Shown: piece by piece, positions 32,983 through 40,411 of the stretch
Layout: every line of letters begins with the position of its first letter
How positions within the stretch are numbered: position 1 is the first letter of the stretch
NCBI RefSeq assembly: GCF_004028155.1
Contig: NZ_SBII01000001.1
Location: 1-64,000, forward strand
Reading direction: 5' to 3'
Origin: Flavobacterium cerinum
GTDB taxonomy: Bacteria; Bacteroidota; Bacteroidia; Flavobacteriales; Flavobacteriaceae
Length of the DNA stretch: 64,000 bases
Made by a program: the position numbers and the translations under genes
Notes under the pieces: model-generated
Seen by the model: only the letters and a program-made list of their open reading frames with translations
What the model was told of the DNA's origin: nothing
Databases searched by the model: none

Positions 32983-33273
32983 TTACTTTTTTTCAGGGTT
33001 ATTATCATTTTCATTATGGTCGGGCATTAGTAAGGCTTTCGCCCATTCTATTAAGGCATTTGCACCTTCCTGATCTAATCTCTCAAAGCGTTCATAAGCT
33101 TTTTCTGTCTCATCCAAGCCGGTAACTTTAATTACAGCCTCAAATCCTTCCATCATTGTTGATGTTATCACATCGTAGGTAGTGGTATTTGTGGTGGGAT
33201 TCATTGTTATTCTATGTAGTACCTGGTAATCACCAACAATGAATATTTTGCAAAAAGTGTTTTTATTATTCAT
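32983..33273 (-). CDS. Hypothetical phage protein
   Basis: 96 residues, MNNKNTFCKIFIVGDYQVLH... ending DHNENDNNPEKK. The sequence VLHRITMNPTTNTTTYDVIT reads like paired strands, followed by a helix. Not recognised. Overlaps the previous gene by 8 bp. Confidence 0.5.
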   Translation of the reverse strand: MNNKNTFCKIFIVGDYQVLHRITMNPTTNTTTYDVITSTMMEGFEAVIKVTGLDETEKAYERFERLDQEGANALIEWAKALLMPDHNENDNNPEKK

Positions 33274-33535
33274 ATACTATCTCTTTGGGTTTCCAATTGG
33301 AACGGTTTATTAATTTTAAAATGCTGTTTTTCTTTTGCTCTATCTCAGGGGTTTGTAAAAAGCCGATTGTCTCACCTGCCAATGCTCTAAATAATGCAGC
33401 GCGCTCCTGATTTATCATAATACGTTCACCTGTGCTGAGCATTGCCGTTTTCTCACTACTGTATTGCAGGATGAGCATTAACTGGTCAAGCTCGTTCAGT
33501 ATCTCTTCTCTAATTTGCTCGGGTTGGTTCATCAT
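33266..33535 (-). CDS. Hypothetical helical phage protein
   Basis: 89 residues, MMNQPEQIREEILNELDQLM..., largely helical, no signal or membrane part. A second Met is the next codon. Its start overlaps the end of the 52-residue gene at 33510..33668. Not recognised. Confidence 0.5.
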   Translation of the reverse strand: MMNQPEQIREEILNELDQLMLILQYSSEKTAMLSTGERIMINQERAALFRALAGETIGFLQTPEIEQKKNSILKLINRSNWKPKEIVYE

Positions 33536-33668
33536 ATTCTTTGTTTTTAATCATTCTTTCGTAATCTTGTTTTTGTCGCCAGTTAACGGCGTAATCGTAA
33601 TGGTTTGGGTTATTACCAAGCCATACATCGACATCTTTAATCTTGTTTTCTATTTCAGCTTTTGTCAT
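33510..33668 (-). CDS. 52-residue hypothetical protein
   Basis: A short frame that fills the gap between two genes: MTKAEIENKIKDVDVWLGNN to KNKEYDEPTRAN. It is rich in charged and aromatic residues (NHYDYAVNWRQKQDYE), and its end overlaps the next start. The pattern recalls short helical proteins found after MuB-like genes in Bacteroidota phages, though I cannot name a family. Confidence 0.55.
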   Translation of the reverse strand: MTKAEIENKIKDVDVWLGNNPNHYDYAVNWRQKQDYERMIKNKEYDEPTRAN

Positions 33669-33669
33669 A

Positions 33670-34071
33670 TCAGTTAAGGTTTAAGGATGTGAAAATTGTT
33701 ACTTCTCCATACTTCATTTCTACAGCTCCAAAGTGGTCTTTGCTGATCTCGTCTAATAATGGTTTTGGGAAGTGTTGGAATAGTTCTGTTACAAGGCCGT
33801 TAAAGCATTTTCTATGGTCAACAACTGTAACAGTATTAGACCCTTCAAATCGTTGCACCTTGTTTCGGAAAGTGGTTTCAATAATTGACAGTTCATTTAA
33901 AAACCATCGGTTAATTGCAGAACTACCTAAAATCTTTTGCCACTGCCTTGTAGTTCCTGCATTGCTTTCAGCCCAATTTTTCCATAGATCAAGCATATAT
34001 TTGTTATGCTGATCTTTGGTGATTCCTAAAATTTCGTGGATTGGTTTCATAAGCTTATTTTTTTGTTCCAT
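33670..34071 (-). CDS. Hypothetical early phage protein
   Basis: 133 residues from MEQKNKLMKPIHEILGITKD; the ATG at 34098 is an alternative but overlaps the ATPase gene more. Central WFLNELSIIETTFRNKVQRF and C-terminal beta part (VEMKYGEVTIFTSLNLN). Not recognised. Located between the second ATPase and small genes in the early operon. Confidence 0.5.
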   Translation of the reverse strand: MEQKNKLMKPIHEILGITKDQHNKYMLDLWKNWAESNAGTTRQWQKILGSSAINRWFLNELSIIETTFRNKVQRFEGSNTVTVVDHRKCFNGLVTELFQHFPKPLLDEISKDHFGAVEMKYGEVTIFTSLNLN

Positions 34072-34672
34072 GATATAGCTGTGCTTTTTCTTCATCAATA
34101 TTTAAATTACCACCCGGTACACGACCACCCACAATAAGGCAAAGACCCTGTACTCGTATTATCACCTTTGCCAGTTTACTTGCCATTGTTGCAGCAGCTG
34201 TATAAGGTTTGTTTCTTTCTTCATGGGCAACACAGATGAAAAGAGTATCAGGAAAGTCTTGTTTTAATTTTTTGATTCCTGATGCCTTCAGCTCATCGTT
34301 GTACATTGTGAGGTTGTCTAAAACAACAATCTTCGGAGCTTTACGCGTTTTAAGGCGTTTATAAAGGCTTTCAATCGGCTCGTACTCTATGATTAGCATG
34401 TTACTGCTTTTGTCGATTTTAGCCCGTTGGCAGGCTCTCTGAAACTCCATATCCGCACCTTCCTCAGCGCTCACATATAAAACCCTTTCAAACTTGCTGA
34501 GATAATCAGCCAAAAGGAGTGTGCCCCACGTCTTACCATTTTTTTCTTTACCATATATGAGCCATATTCCTGATCTGCTTGGATTGCCAAATACTTCTTT
34601 CCAGGGGCCGTCAAATTCAAATGTTTCAAATTTCTTTTGGTAAAGGTTTTTTACAGTTAAGGCTCTACTCAT
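34055..34672 (-). CDS. RecA/DnaB-like P-loop ATPase
   Basis: 205 residues. Walker A is GKEKNGKTWG (41-50), an acidic EEGADMEFQRACQRAKID segment follows, Walker B is KIVVLDNLTM, and LFICVAHEERNKPYTAAATM fits the sensor strand of RadA/DnaB-type ATPases. It overlaps the MuB-like gene by 4 bp, so both ATPases are made together with the transposase. Possible roles are recombination, replication-restart or target choice during transposition. Mu itself has no such second ATPase. Confidence 0.72.
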   Translation of the reverse strand: MSRALTVKNLYQKKFETFEFDGPWKEVFGNPSRSGIWLIYGKEKNGKTWGTLLLADYLSKFERVLYVSAEEGADMEFQRACQRAKIDKSSNMLIIEYEPIESLYKRLKTRKAPKIVVLDNLTMYNDELKASGIKKLKQDFPDTLFICVAHEERNKPYTAAATMASKLAKVIIRVQGLCLIVGGRVPGGNLNIDEEKAQLYHGTKK

Positions 34673-35553
34673 ACGCTTTCGTCCAACTGTATAAGGGTTT
34701 CAAGGTGTCTCAGGGTTTTTCCTTTACCCATGCATAGATTAACCACCTTTTTAACTTTAGCCTGATTATTAAGGTTTACAGTCGCTACATCACCAATCAA
34801 CTGCTGCATGTATTTGGTTCTTTCGTCTTTTATTAGTGGCACACAGTGTACAAACTCATCAGAAAAGCGACTGAAAAGAGCTTTATAACCTGTTTTCTTA
34901 GTGTCAAGACCACTCTGAAATTTTGCCTGTAAGCTATCATCGCCAATCATCATCCATCCGCAACGGTCTTCTGTTCCGTTCCACAGCTCAATGATTATCA
35001 CAAAGACTTTTGGGTCTAAATACCCGGCATCATCAAGGAGTATGAAAGGAAGGTTAAGGAGGTTAATGTAATATTTGAGATTTTCCTTTACATCACTCAA
35101 CCTGCCTGTGCTGTCAACACCGAGCGTTTGAGCTAATCGCCTTATAAAAAGGGTTGGTGTTGATGCTTGCGAGCAATCGAAATAAAAAGCATTTGGTAAG
35201 TTTTTTATAACATGCTTTGCGCAAAAGGTTTTACCAATGCCACATTCATCAATAAGAATAATGGCTTTTTTCTTTGATTTACAAAAAGTGATATTTTCCT
35301 CAATTTCTGCATAAACACTTGTACGGGCAATTTTCCAATCTTTTTGATAAACCGAAACATTAAGTTTCCTGCCTTGCTCAATCCAAAAGGTATCAGCTGC
35401 TATTTTTTCAGTTTCACCGCTTTTTAACCTACTATAAACGGATGAATTTAGATTGAGTGTTTTGGCAAACTGAGCATCTGACATGCCCTGATAATTTTCA
35501 CGATGCTTTAGAATGGCATCCTTTACTTTCTGTCTGAATTCTGTTGTAATCAT
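34669..35553 (-). CDS. MuB-like AAA ATPase, transposition target activator
   Basis: 294 residues. The N-terminal ~70 residues hold a helix-turn-helix (SDAQFAKTLNLNSSVYSRLK), then the AAA core with Walker A ECGIGKT (103-109), Walker B FILLDDAG (170-177) and a C-terminal helical part with FSRFSDEFVHCVPLI. MuB binds DNA, selects target sites and activates MuA. It lies 3 bp after the transposase gene, as expected of an A-B operon. Confidence 0.87.
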   Translation of the reverse strand: MITTEFRQKVKDAILKHRENYQGMSDAQFAKTLNLNSSVYSRLKSGETEKIAADTFWIEQGRKLNVSVYQKDWKIARTSVYAEIEENITFCKSKKKAIILIDECGIGKTFCAKHVIKNLPNAFYFDCSQASTPTLFIRRLAQTLGVDSTGRLSDVKENLKYYINLLNLPFILLDDAGYLDPKVFVIIIELWNGTEDRCGWMMIGDDSLQAKFQSGLDTKKTGYKALFSRFSDEFVHCVPLIKDERTKYMQQLIGDVATVNLNNQAKVKKVVNLCMGKGKTLRHLETLIQLDESV

Positions 35554-35556
35554 AGC

Positions 35557-37608
35557 TTATAGTGTTTGTTTAAAAAAGGTGCTCATTAATCCTGATGCTT
35601 TATTTGTCTGAGGTGTATAAGTGAATTCCTCATCTTCATTATGGCTTTCAATCTCTTCTACAGTATCAAGACGGGGTACAAATTTTTCGATACCTGGTAT
35701 TGTGAAAGTGTCTGAAATGGTTTTTTTCCTGTTGTCAATGACTGTAACACGGTCAATTGAATTTTTCTGCATCTGCATGTAAGCAGTAACTGTATTTCGG
35801 TATCTTGACATGATCTCGCGGGCATCAATATGTTTTGCAGTGGCCTCAATCGGTGCTTTAGCTCCTATTGGTTTAGGAAGTGCCTCACATATATATCTTC
35901 CTGTGCTGTCATAGATCAACGCTTTTAAAACATCGCCTTTATTGTCGTCAAGCCAATAGATGTCTATATCCTTACCCTCAACAACCTTAAGCAACCTTAT
36001 AAGGTTTTCGCCTGTGTATATATCACCATCATCACCTAATACCCACTCGCTATTTTGTAGCTTCATCAGTCCTGCCTTGCAGCTGCTCTTTGTTTTTTCC
36101 CCTAAATATTTGAGGAATGATTTGTAATTTGTAGGTTTAAGGTTCGGGTGCTGATGGTTTTGGAAATACTCGAACCGGCTGATGCTCTTGTTTTGACCAT
36201 TTGGCATATTATTCCATGTAACAATATTTGCAAATGATTGCTGTACCAGTTTTTCGTACGGTACAAGCGGTACCTGCGTTGAACCGGTCTGATTGGACTC
36301 AGACAAAGCAAAAGGTCTTGCAATCCATCCCTCTTGCTCTTTTTCAATACCATATCTTAAATCCCTGTAATACCTTTCGATTCTTTTAGACCTTGCCGAA
36401 TTGGGGTGTATCTGAACGTTTTGGAACATATAACCATCTTGTAAAAAGGTATTTTTAAAAGAACTATTCAAAGAGCTTTCACATTCAAGTGCATCAGGAA
36501 GATGCATGCCCCACTCGTGATAATTTCTAACCAGTTGGCGATAAAAGTTTTGGATTAATTCCTCTTTGGTCTTACCGTATGCCCATGCTGTTATTGCCTC
36601 ACTTGCCAAATCGATACCTAAATACCACCACATCCTTTGTCCGTTCTCATATTTAAAAGGAGGTTGTCTGTCATCAATCGAAATCATAGAGCCTGCAAAA
36701 GTTGGCTGCTCTAATGATTCGTAAGGGATGAATCCCTGCATTAGTTTCTGACGGTCACCGCTTCTTTTTGCATAAGTACCTATCTTACTTTCGTAGGACC
36801 TTAGATAAAGGCTTATTGTTGACGGGCTGAGAGGCTTAAATTGTTTTGGGTCATATAATTCGGCTGATTCCTCATTTACAACCTCGATGTAACCATTTAA
36901 GAAAGCCTCATACTCTTTTGCTATATCGGTGGCATTTGGTTTATGACCTCTACCTGCAAACAGGTTATTCAATAACTGATCAGTTTGTGAATCGCGTTTA
37001 AGAGCATTCTTTTTGATATTACCCTCAGCATCTTTTATCAGGGATTTATAACTATCCTCTTTAAAAGCCTTTAATTGCTGTTTAAACCGCCTTAAATTGC
37101 CGTTTAAAGTATGCTCAACATCAAACTTTTTAAGAAGTATGGCATTAAAGCTGTGTGCATCGGTATAAAGTGTATCAGCAATACCTCTCATAGAACCGCC
37201 TTTTGCAATCCTTTCACTTTCTCTTGCAGCTTCAAGTTTTATAACAGCCTGAAGCATGCTCGCATTAATAATATTCTTTTCAATAGTGGCAGGCAGTAAA
37301 TAACTACCATCGGGATATTGAAATTTGTTATTGTAGAAATCAACAGCTTCAGTATCTATCTTATAGTAATTTTCGAGTATATGCTGTGGCTGTCGAGGGT
37401 CTCCTATGGCTTCCTGAACCTCTTTAGAAAGGCTATCAAAGAGAATCAGCAACTGTCTACCATTTCCTCCAAGCATGGCACGCTTAATACCATATTGTTT
37501 GTTTTTGTACCGGCTCAGTTCTTTACCGAGGTTATCATAACAGCTCCAAAACCTTGGTACGAGCTCATCTTTGGTAACAACCAGTGTTTGTCCTAAATAG
37601 TGAGGCAT
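35557..37608 (-). CDS. MuA-like DDE transposase
   Basis: 683 residues, close to MuA (663). An N-terminal DNA-binding region is followed by a catalytic core: SMISIDDRQPPF gives the first Asp, the strand WWYLGIDLASEAITAW follows, PDALECESSLNSSF is at the second acidic position, and NSARSKRIERYYRDLRYGIE gives the final Glu. The C-terminal part has a beta-barrel and a tail with EIESHNEDEEFTY as expected for the MuB-contact domain. It cuts prophage ends and joins them to new targets for replication. Within its 5' third (37081..37108) is one of the TTTAAA arrays. Confidence 0.9.
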   Translation of the reverse strand: MPHYLGQTLVVTKDELVPRFWSCYDNLGKELSRYKNKQYGIKRAMLGGNGRQLLILFDSLSKEVQEAIGDPRQPQHILENYYKIDTEAVDFYNNKFQYPDGSYLLPATIEKNIINASMLQAVIKLEAARESERIAKGGSMRGIADTLYTDAHSFNAILLKKFDVEHTLNGNLRRFKQQLKAFKEDSYKSLIKDAEGNIKKNALKRDSQTDQLLNNLFAGRGHKPNATDIAKEYEAFLNGYIEVVNEESAELYDPKQFKPLSPSTISLYLRSYESKIGTYAKRSGDRQKLMQGFIPYESLEQPTFAGSMISIDDRQPPFKYENGQRMWWYLGIDLASEAITAWAYGKTKEELIQNFYRQLVRNYHEWGMHLPDALECESSLNSSFKNTFLQDGYMFQNVQIHPNSARSKRIERYYRDLRYGIEKEQEGWIARPFALSESNQTGSTQVPLVPYEKLVQQSFANIVTWNNMPNGQNKSISRFEYFQNHQHPNLKPTNYKSFLKYLGEKTKSSCKAGLMKLQNSEWVLGDDGDIYTGENLIRLLKVVEGKDIDIYWLDDNKGDVLKALIYDSTGRYICEALPKPIGAKAPIEATAKHIDAREIMSRYRNTVTAYMQMQKNSIDRVTVIDNRKKTISDTFTIPGIEKFVPRLDTVEEIESHNEDEEFTYTPQTNKASGLMSTFFKQTL

Positions 37609-37610
37609 AA

Positions 37611-37826
37611 TTACTCTTGATTTAAACTGTTGCTTTTTATTTCGATAGCCGTTTTGGAAGCATTGTCCAAAACGTTGTATTCTTTTTTGATAGTATCAGG
37701 CATTACACCTGTACGATCACCTCGCAAACACTTGCGCAAATAGTCAATTGAAAATCCGAATTTCAGTTTTAACTGGTTCAGAATGTCCTCATTGTATTTG
37801 TTATAATTTTTCGTACGTTTGCCCAT
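37611..37826 (-). CDS. Ner/Cro-like small DNA-binding protein
   Basis: 71 residues, MGKRTKNYNKYNEDILNQLK..., with KFGFSIDYLRKCLRGDRTGV as a helix-turn-helix. It is the first gene of the early operon, divergent from the repressor gene and 2 bp before the transposase gene, the position of Ner in Mu, which limits early transcription. Confidence 0.7.
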   Translation of the reverse strand: MGKRTKNYNKYNEDILNQLKLKFGFSIDYLRKCLRGDRTGVMPDTIKKEYNVLDNASKTAIEIKSNSLNQE

Positions 37827-37852
37827 AATTGCATTTTGTCTTTTGTTCAGGA

Positions 37853-38079
37853 CAAAAATATGGAATAATATTCCAATTTATCAAACATTAATGGAAAAAT
37901 ATTCCAATTAATTTACGAATATATGACTATACATTTGAGAATTAAGGATTTAAGGAAGCAAAACAACATGACCCAATTGGAATTTTCTTCCAAAATAGGG
38001 GTTGATAATAGCCAGTACAGCAAGATTGAGAGGGGTATATTAGAGCCAACTCTTAGTTTGTTATTGGAAATATCTTCCA
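37853..38079. promoter_or_regulatory. Early promoter with four TGGAA-N5-TTCCA operators
   Basis: Minus-strand TATTTTTG (37860..37853) with a TTG 21 nt upstream is the early promoter. 15-bp palindromes TGGAATAATATTCCA (37861..37875) and TGGAAAAATATTCCA (37892..37906) sit between and upstream of its boxes. Two more, TGGAATTTTCTTCCA (37978..37992) and TGGAAATATCTTCCA (38065..38079), lie inside the repressor gene. Start-to-start distances are 31, 86 and 87 bp. Confidence 0.75.
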
Positions 38080-38708
38080 AATTCAATGTCTCTCTTGATT
38101 GGATTGCTACAGGTGTAGAACCTGCCAATAAATCGTTAAATGATGTTAAAGTTGTGGTTTCAACTGATAAAACTAAAGATCAGTTTCCGGCTGTTGTTAC
38201 AGTCGATTCGCACCAACGTGACAATATTGTCTTAGTCCCTATAAAAGCAGCAGCAGGTTATCTTACAGGATATGGAGACCCTGAATTTATCAAAACCCTA
38301 CCGACATATAGAATGCCAAACCTTAATAATGGAACATTCAGAATGTTTCAGGTAAAAGGGCATAGTATGAATAACACTTTACATCATGGGGCTATTGTGG
38401 TTGGCGAATGGGTTGAGAATTGGCCTCGTGACATTAAAGATGATAGGATTTATGTAATTATGACCCAAAGTGATGGTGTTATTGTAAAGCGAGTTCTTAA
38501 TAGGCTTAAAAAATATAATAACCTGATCTGTAAAAGTGATAATAGAAAAGAATACCCTTCATTTTCAATTACACCTGATGATATTATTGAAATATGGGAA
38601 GTTAAGTTAGGATTGCTCTTTGAGTTACCTAATCCTGCTGACTTATATGACAGGGTTGTTGATTTGGAGGCTGAAATGATGCAGATAAAGCACCTTTTAG
38701 CAAAGTAA
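37923..38708 (+). CDS. LexA/CI-like phage repressor with S24 peptidase domain
   Basis: 261 residues. Residues 1-65 are an XRE helix-turn-helix (MTQLEFSSKIGVDNSQYSKI). The C-terminal half is an S24 self-cleavage domain with the cleavage pair Ala111-Gly112 (AAAGYLTGYGD), catalytic Ser148 (VKGHSMNN) and Lys189 (VIVKRVL). RecA-stimulated self-cleavage would link induction to DNA damage, unlike the classical Mu repressor. It should bind the TGGAA-N5-TTCCA sites, two of which lie within its own coding region. Confidence 0.9.
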   Translation: MTIHLRIKDLRKQNNMTQLEFSSKIGVDNSQYSKIERGILEPTLSLLLEISSKFNVSLDWIATGVEPANKSLNDVKVVVSTDKTKDQFPAVVTVDSHQRDNIVLVPIKAAAGYLTGYGDPEFIKTLPTYRMPNLNNGTFRMFQVKGHSMNNTLHHGAIVVGEWVENWPRDIKDDRIYVIMTQSDGVIVKRVLNRLKKYNNLICKSDNRKEYPSFSITPDDIIEIWEVKLGLLFELPNPADLYDRVVDLEAEMMQIKHLLAK

Positions 38709-38903
38709 AACGCAGCACACACAACATTTATATTGAATTACATATCATTTAAACGTTTATTGTTTTGATTTTCAATTAATTATCGCTGTTATACTTTTTA
38801 ATGTATTATGTTTTATAGGGGGTTATATGTATTAAAACATAGTGATATTTGCACCTTTTTTTTAAGTATGGGTTATTGAAACATACATCCAAAAACCTCA
38901 TTT

Positions 38904-38939
38904 TGTCCGTCCAAATGTCCATGCAAATGTCCTTCCAAA
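38904..38939 (+). repeat. Three tandem 12-bp repeats, TGTCCNTSCAAA
   Basis: TGTCCGTCCAAA, TGTCCATGCAAA and TGTCCTTCCAAA follow each other without gaps between the repressor gene and the prophage end. Regular 12-bp units at this end suggest protein binding, for instance by transposase or a regulator. The gene-free stretch 38709..39286 also holds two terminators and a TTTAAA array. Confidence 0.65.
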
Positions 38940-38957
38940 GTTTTTTTTATGGTTATG

Positions 38958-38989
38958 CAAAAAAAACAGCCATCGGTTTAGGATGGCTG
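38958..38989 (-). terminator. Terminator against transcription entering from the host
   Basis: On the minus strand CAGCCATCC (38989..38981) pairs with GATGGCTG (38974..38967), followed by eight Ts. It would stop kinase-operon transcripts that cross into the prophage. Confidence 0.7.
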
Positions 38990-39013
38990 TGTATAGAATA
39001 TTCGAGTATGTAG

Positions 39014-39061
39014 TTTAAAGAGCTTTTAAAGCTTATAATGCCTTTATTTAAGCTGTTTAAA
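39014..39061 (+). repeat. TTTAAA box array near the repressor end
   Basis: TTTAAA at 39014 and 39025 (11 bp apart), TTTAAG at 39047 (22 bp further) and TTTAAA at 39056. Similar arrays occur at 992, 8873, 19098, 29860 and 37081. Confidence 0.5.
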
Positions 39062-39209
39062 GGTATTCTATGTGATCTTTTATACCTGCAATAGTAATAA
39101 TCGCGCTAATGGCGTAATTTTGACTTTTAAAATGGTAGTGAAACTGTAGGTAACGGTAGTAATGGTACACTTTGAATTTTTTTATACTTCCGACCTTTTT
39201 GCTGTAAAT

Positions 39210-39230
39210 GCCTTATTTTTAAGGCTTTTT
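39210..39230 (+). terminator. Terminator at the repressor end of the prophage
   Basis: GCCTTA (39210..39215) pairs with TAAGGC (39220..39225) and is followed by TTTTT. It probably ends the repressor transcript before the prophage end. AAAAAGGTCG occurs twice around it on the minus strand. Confidence 0.6.
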
Positions 39231-39286
39231 CGACCTTTTTTATAATTATTAGTTAGTACATTCTGTTTTAACCCCTATAAAAGACA

Positions 39287-40401
39287 CGATTGCTTTTAAT
39301 CTCTGATGTTATTTCGATATGCTTTTCTGTTTTGTTTTCTAAAGCATATATACTATTGGTAAGCAAGTTTATAAGAACCTGCTCCATTTGGAGTACATCG
39401 ACCGTTAACCAGCGGTTATTGTTAATTGTGTTGTTCACAGTAACTCCGGCGTTTACAAATAGAGGATTCATTATCTGTAAAACATTTTTTAATAAGGTAC
39501 TGAGTTCGATGCTTTCTTTATTAGGGGATGGCAGCATGGCCAGTTTTCTATAGCTATCAATAAAACTCTGGAGATGATCACTTCGATGTATCATTGCCGA
39601 TACACTTTGTTTTATATCTTCCATGTCGTCTTTAGACAACGATTCCTGTCCTACTATATCTTCAAGGTTTTGTGCCAGGGAGCGTATAGGGGTTACAGAG
39701 TTCATCAACTCATGAGATATTACCTTCATGAGGTTTATCCAGGCTTCCTTTTCTTTTTTTGCTACTACCTTCTGGATCGAATCTAACAGGATAATATAGT
39801 AATCTTCATTATAGGTTTTCGTTTTAGAGGTTTGCAGCATAAAGGTTTGATCGTCCTGTTTGTCTACCCTTATTTGTACCGATGTGCGGATATCTTCAAA
39901 ATTGCGGTCTTCAATAATGGAGCATAATACCGGTAATTGATTTTTGAGGTACTTCCATTTGGATACTTTTGGTATGTCAAAATGTTCTGAAAAATAATCG
40001 TTCATCAGGAAAATATCCCAGTCGGTATTTTTCTTCTGAAGAATTAATACGCCTGTTTCTATATTATTCAGGATGGCACGGTAGACAAGGTCTTTGGAAG
40101 TATGTTCGTTCTGTTTGTCTTTTAGTGTATTGTAAAGCGTGAACAGGCTATTATAATTTTGAACTGTTTTATGTTTTGAAAAATCGGCAGAAAAATCATT
40201 ATTAAGAATTGCCGATATGGTTTTATCATAAAACAAAAAAGAGGATCTTATAAAAGAAAACAATTCGATTAGCAACACAAAAAAAGCAACGAGAAAAAGT
40301 AGAGATGTATATGTTAGTTGTTTTTCATATATAATGAAACTACATACTATAGCCAATAAAATGAAAATAAGCCGAATAAAAAGGAGTTGGTATAGTTTCA
40401 T
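39287..40401 (-). pseudogene. Sensor histidine kinase, N-terminal part cut by the prophage
   Basis: About 371 host codons remain. Two membrane helices (about 5-25 and 32-52), a PAS-like region (ILNNIETGVLILQ, LMNDYFSEHFDIP) and the phospho-acceptor H-box KVISHELMNSVTPIRSLAQN are present, then the N-box QVLINLLTNSIYAL. Translation runs into the prophage and stops after VFYRG. G1 and G2 boxes are on the other fragment (359..568). The gene follows the response regulator gene by 10 bp, so the pair formed a two-component system. Without the ATP site the protein cannot autophosphorylate. Confidence 0.92.
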
Positions 40402-40411
40402 GTGGTATAAA

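Larger units (their letters stand above)
580..39286. mobile_element. Mu-like transposable prophage, about 38.7 kb
   Basis: The element interrupts a histidine kinase gene and carries a MuA-like DDE transposase, MuB-like ATPase, LexA-like repressor, Mu-type head genes (gp27/gp28-like terminase, DUF935 portal, MuF, protease/scaffold) and a contractile tail. Its proposed ends read TGTGCG... at 580 and ...AGACA at 39286, so they obey the TG...CA rule. Inward from both ends there is a loose inverted similarity, TGT then CTTTT-TA. The host reading frame is restored if 569..39286 is removed and the two-base CG is counted once. No clean 5-bp target duplication is visible, and 569..579 is unexplained. 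All morphogenesis, replication and lysis functions expected of a Mu-like phage are present in open form, so it could be active. Confidence 0.93.

Noticed and set aside
38709..39286. CRISPR array or att site at the prophage end
   Set aside because: Repeats are only 12 bp without spacers, there are no cas genes, and integration is by a DDE transposase, not a site-specific integrase.
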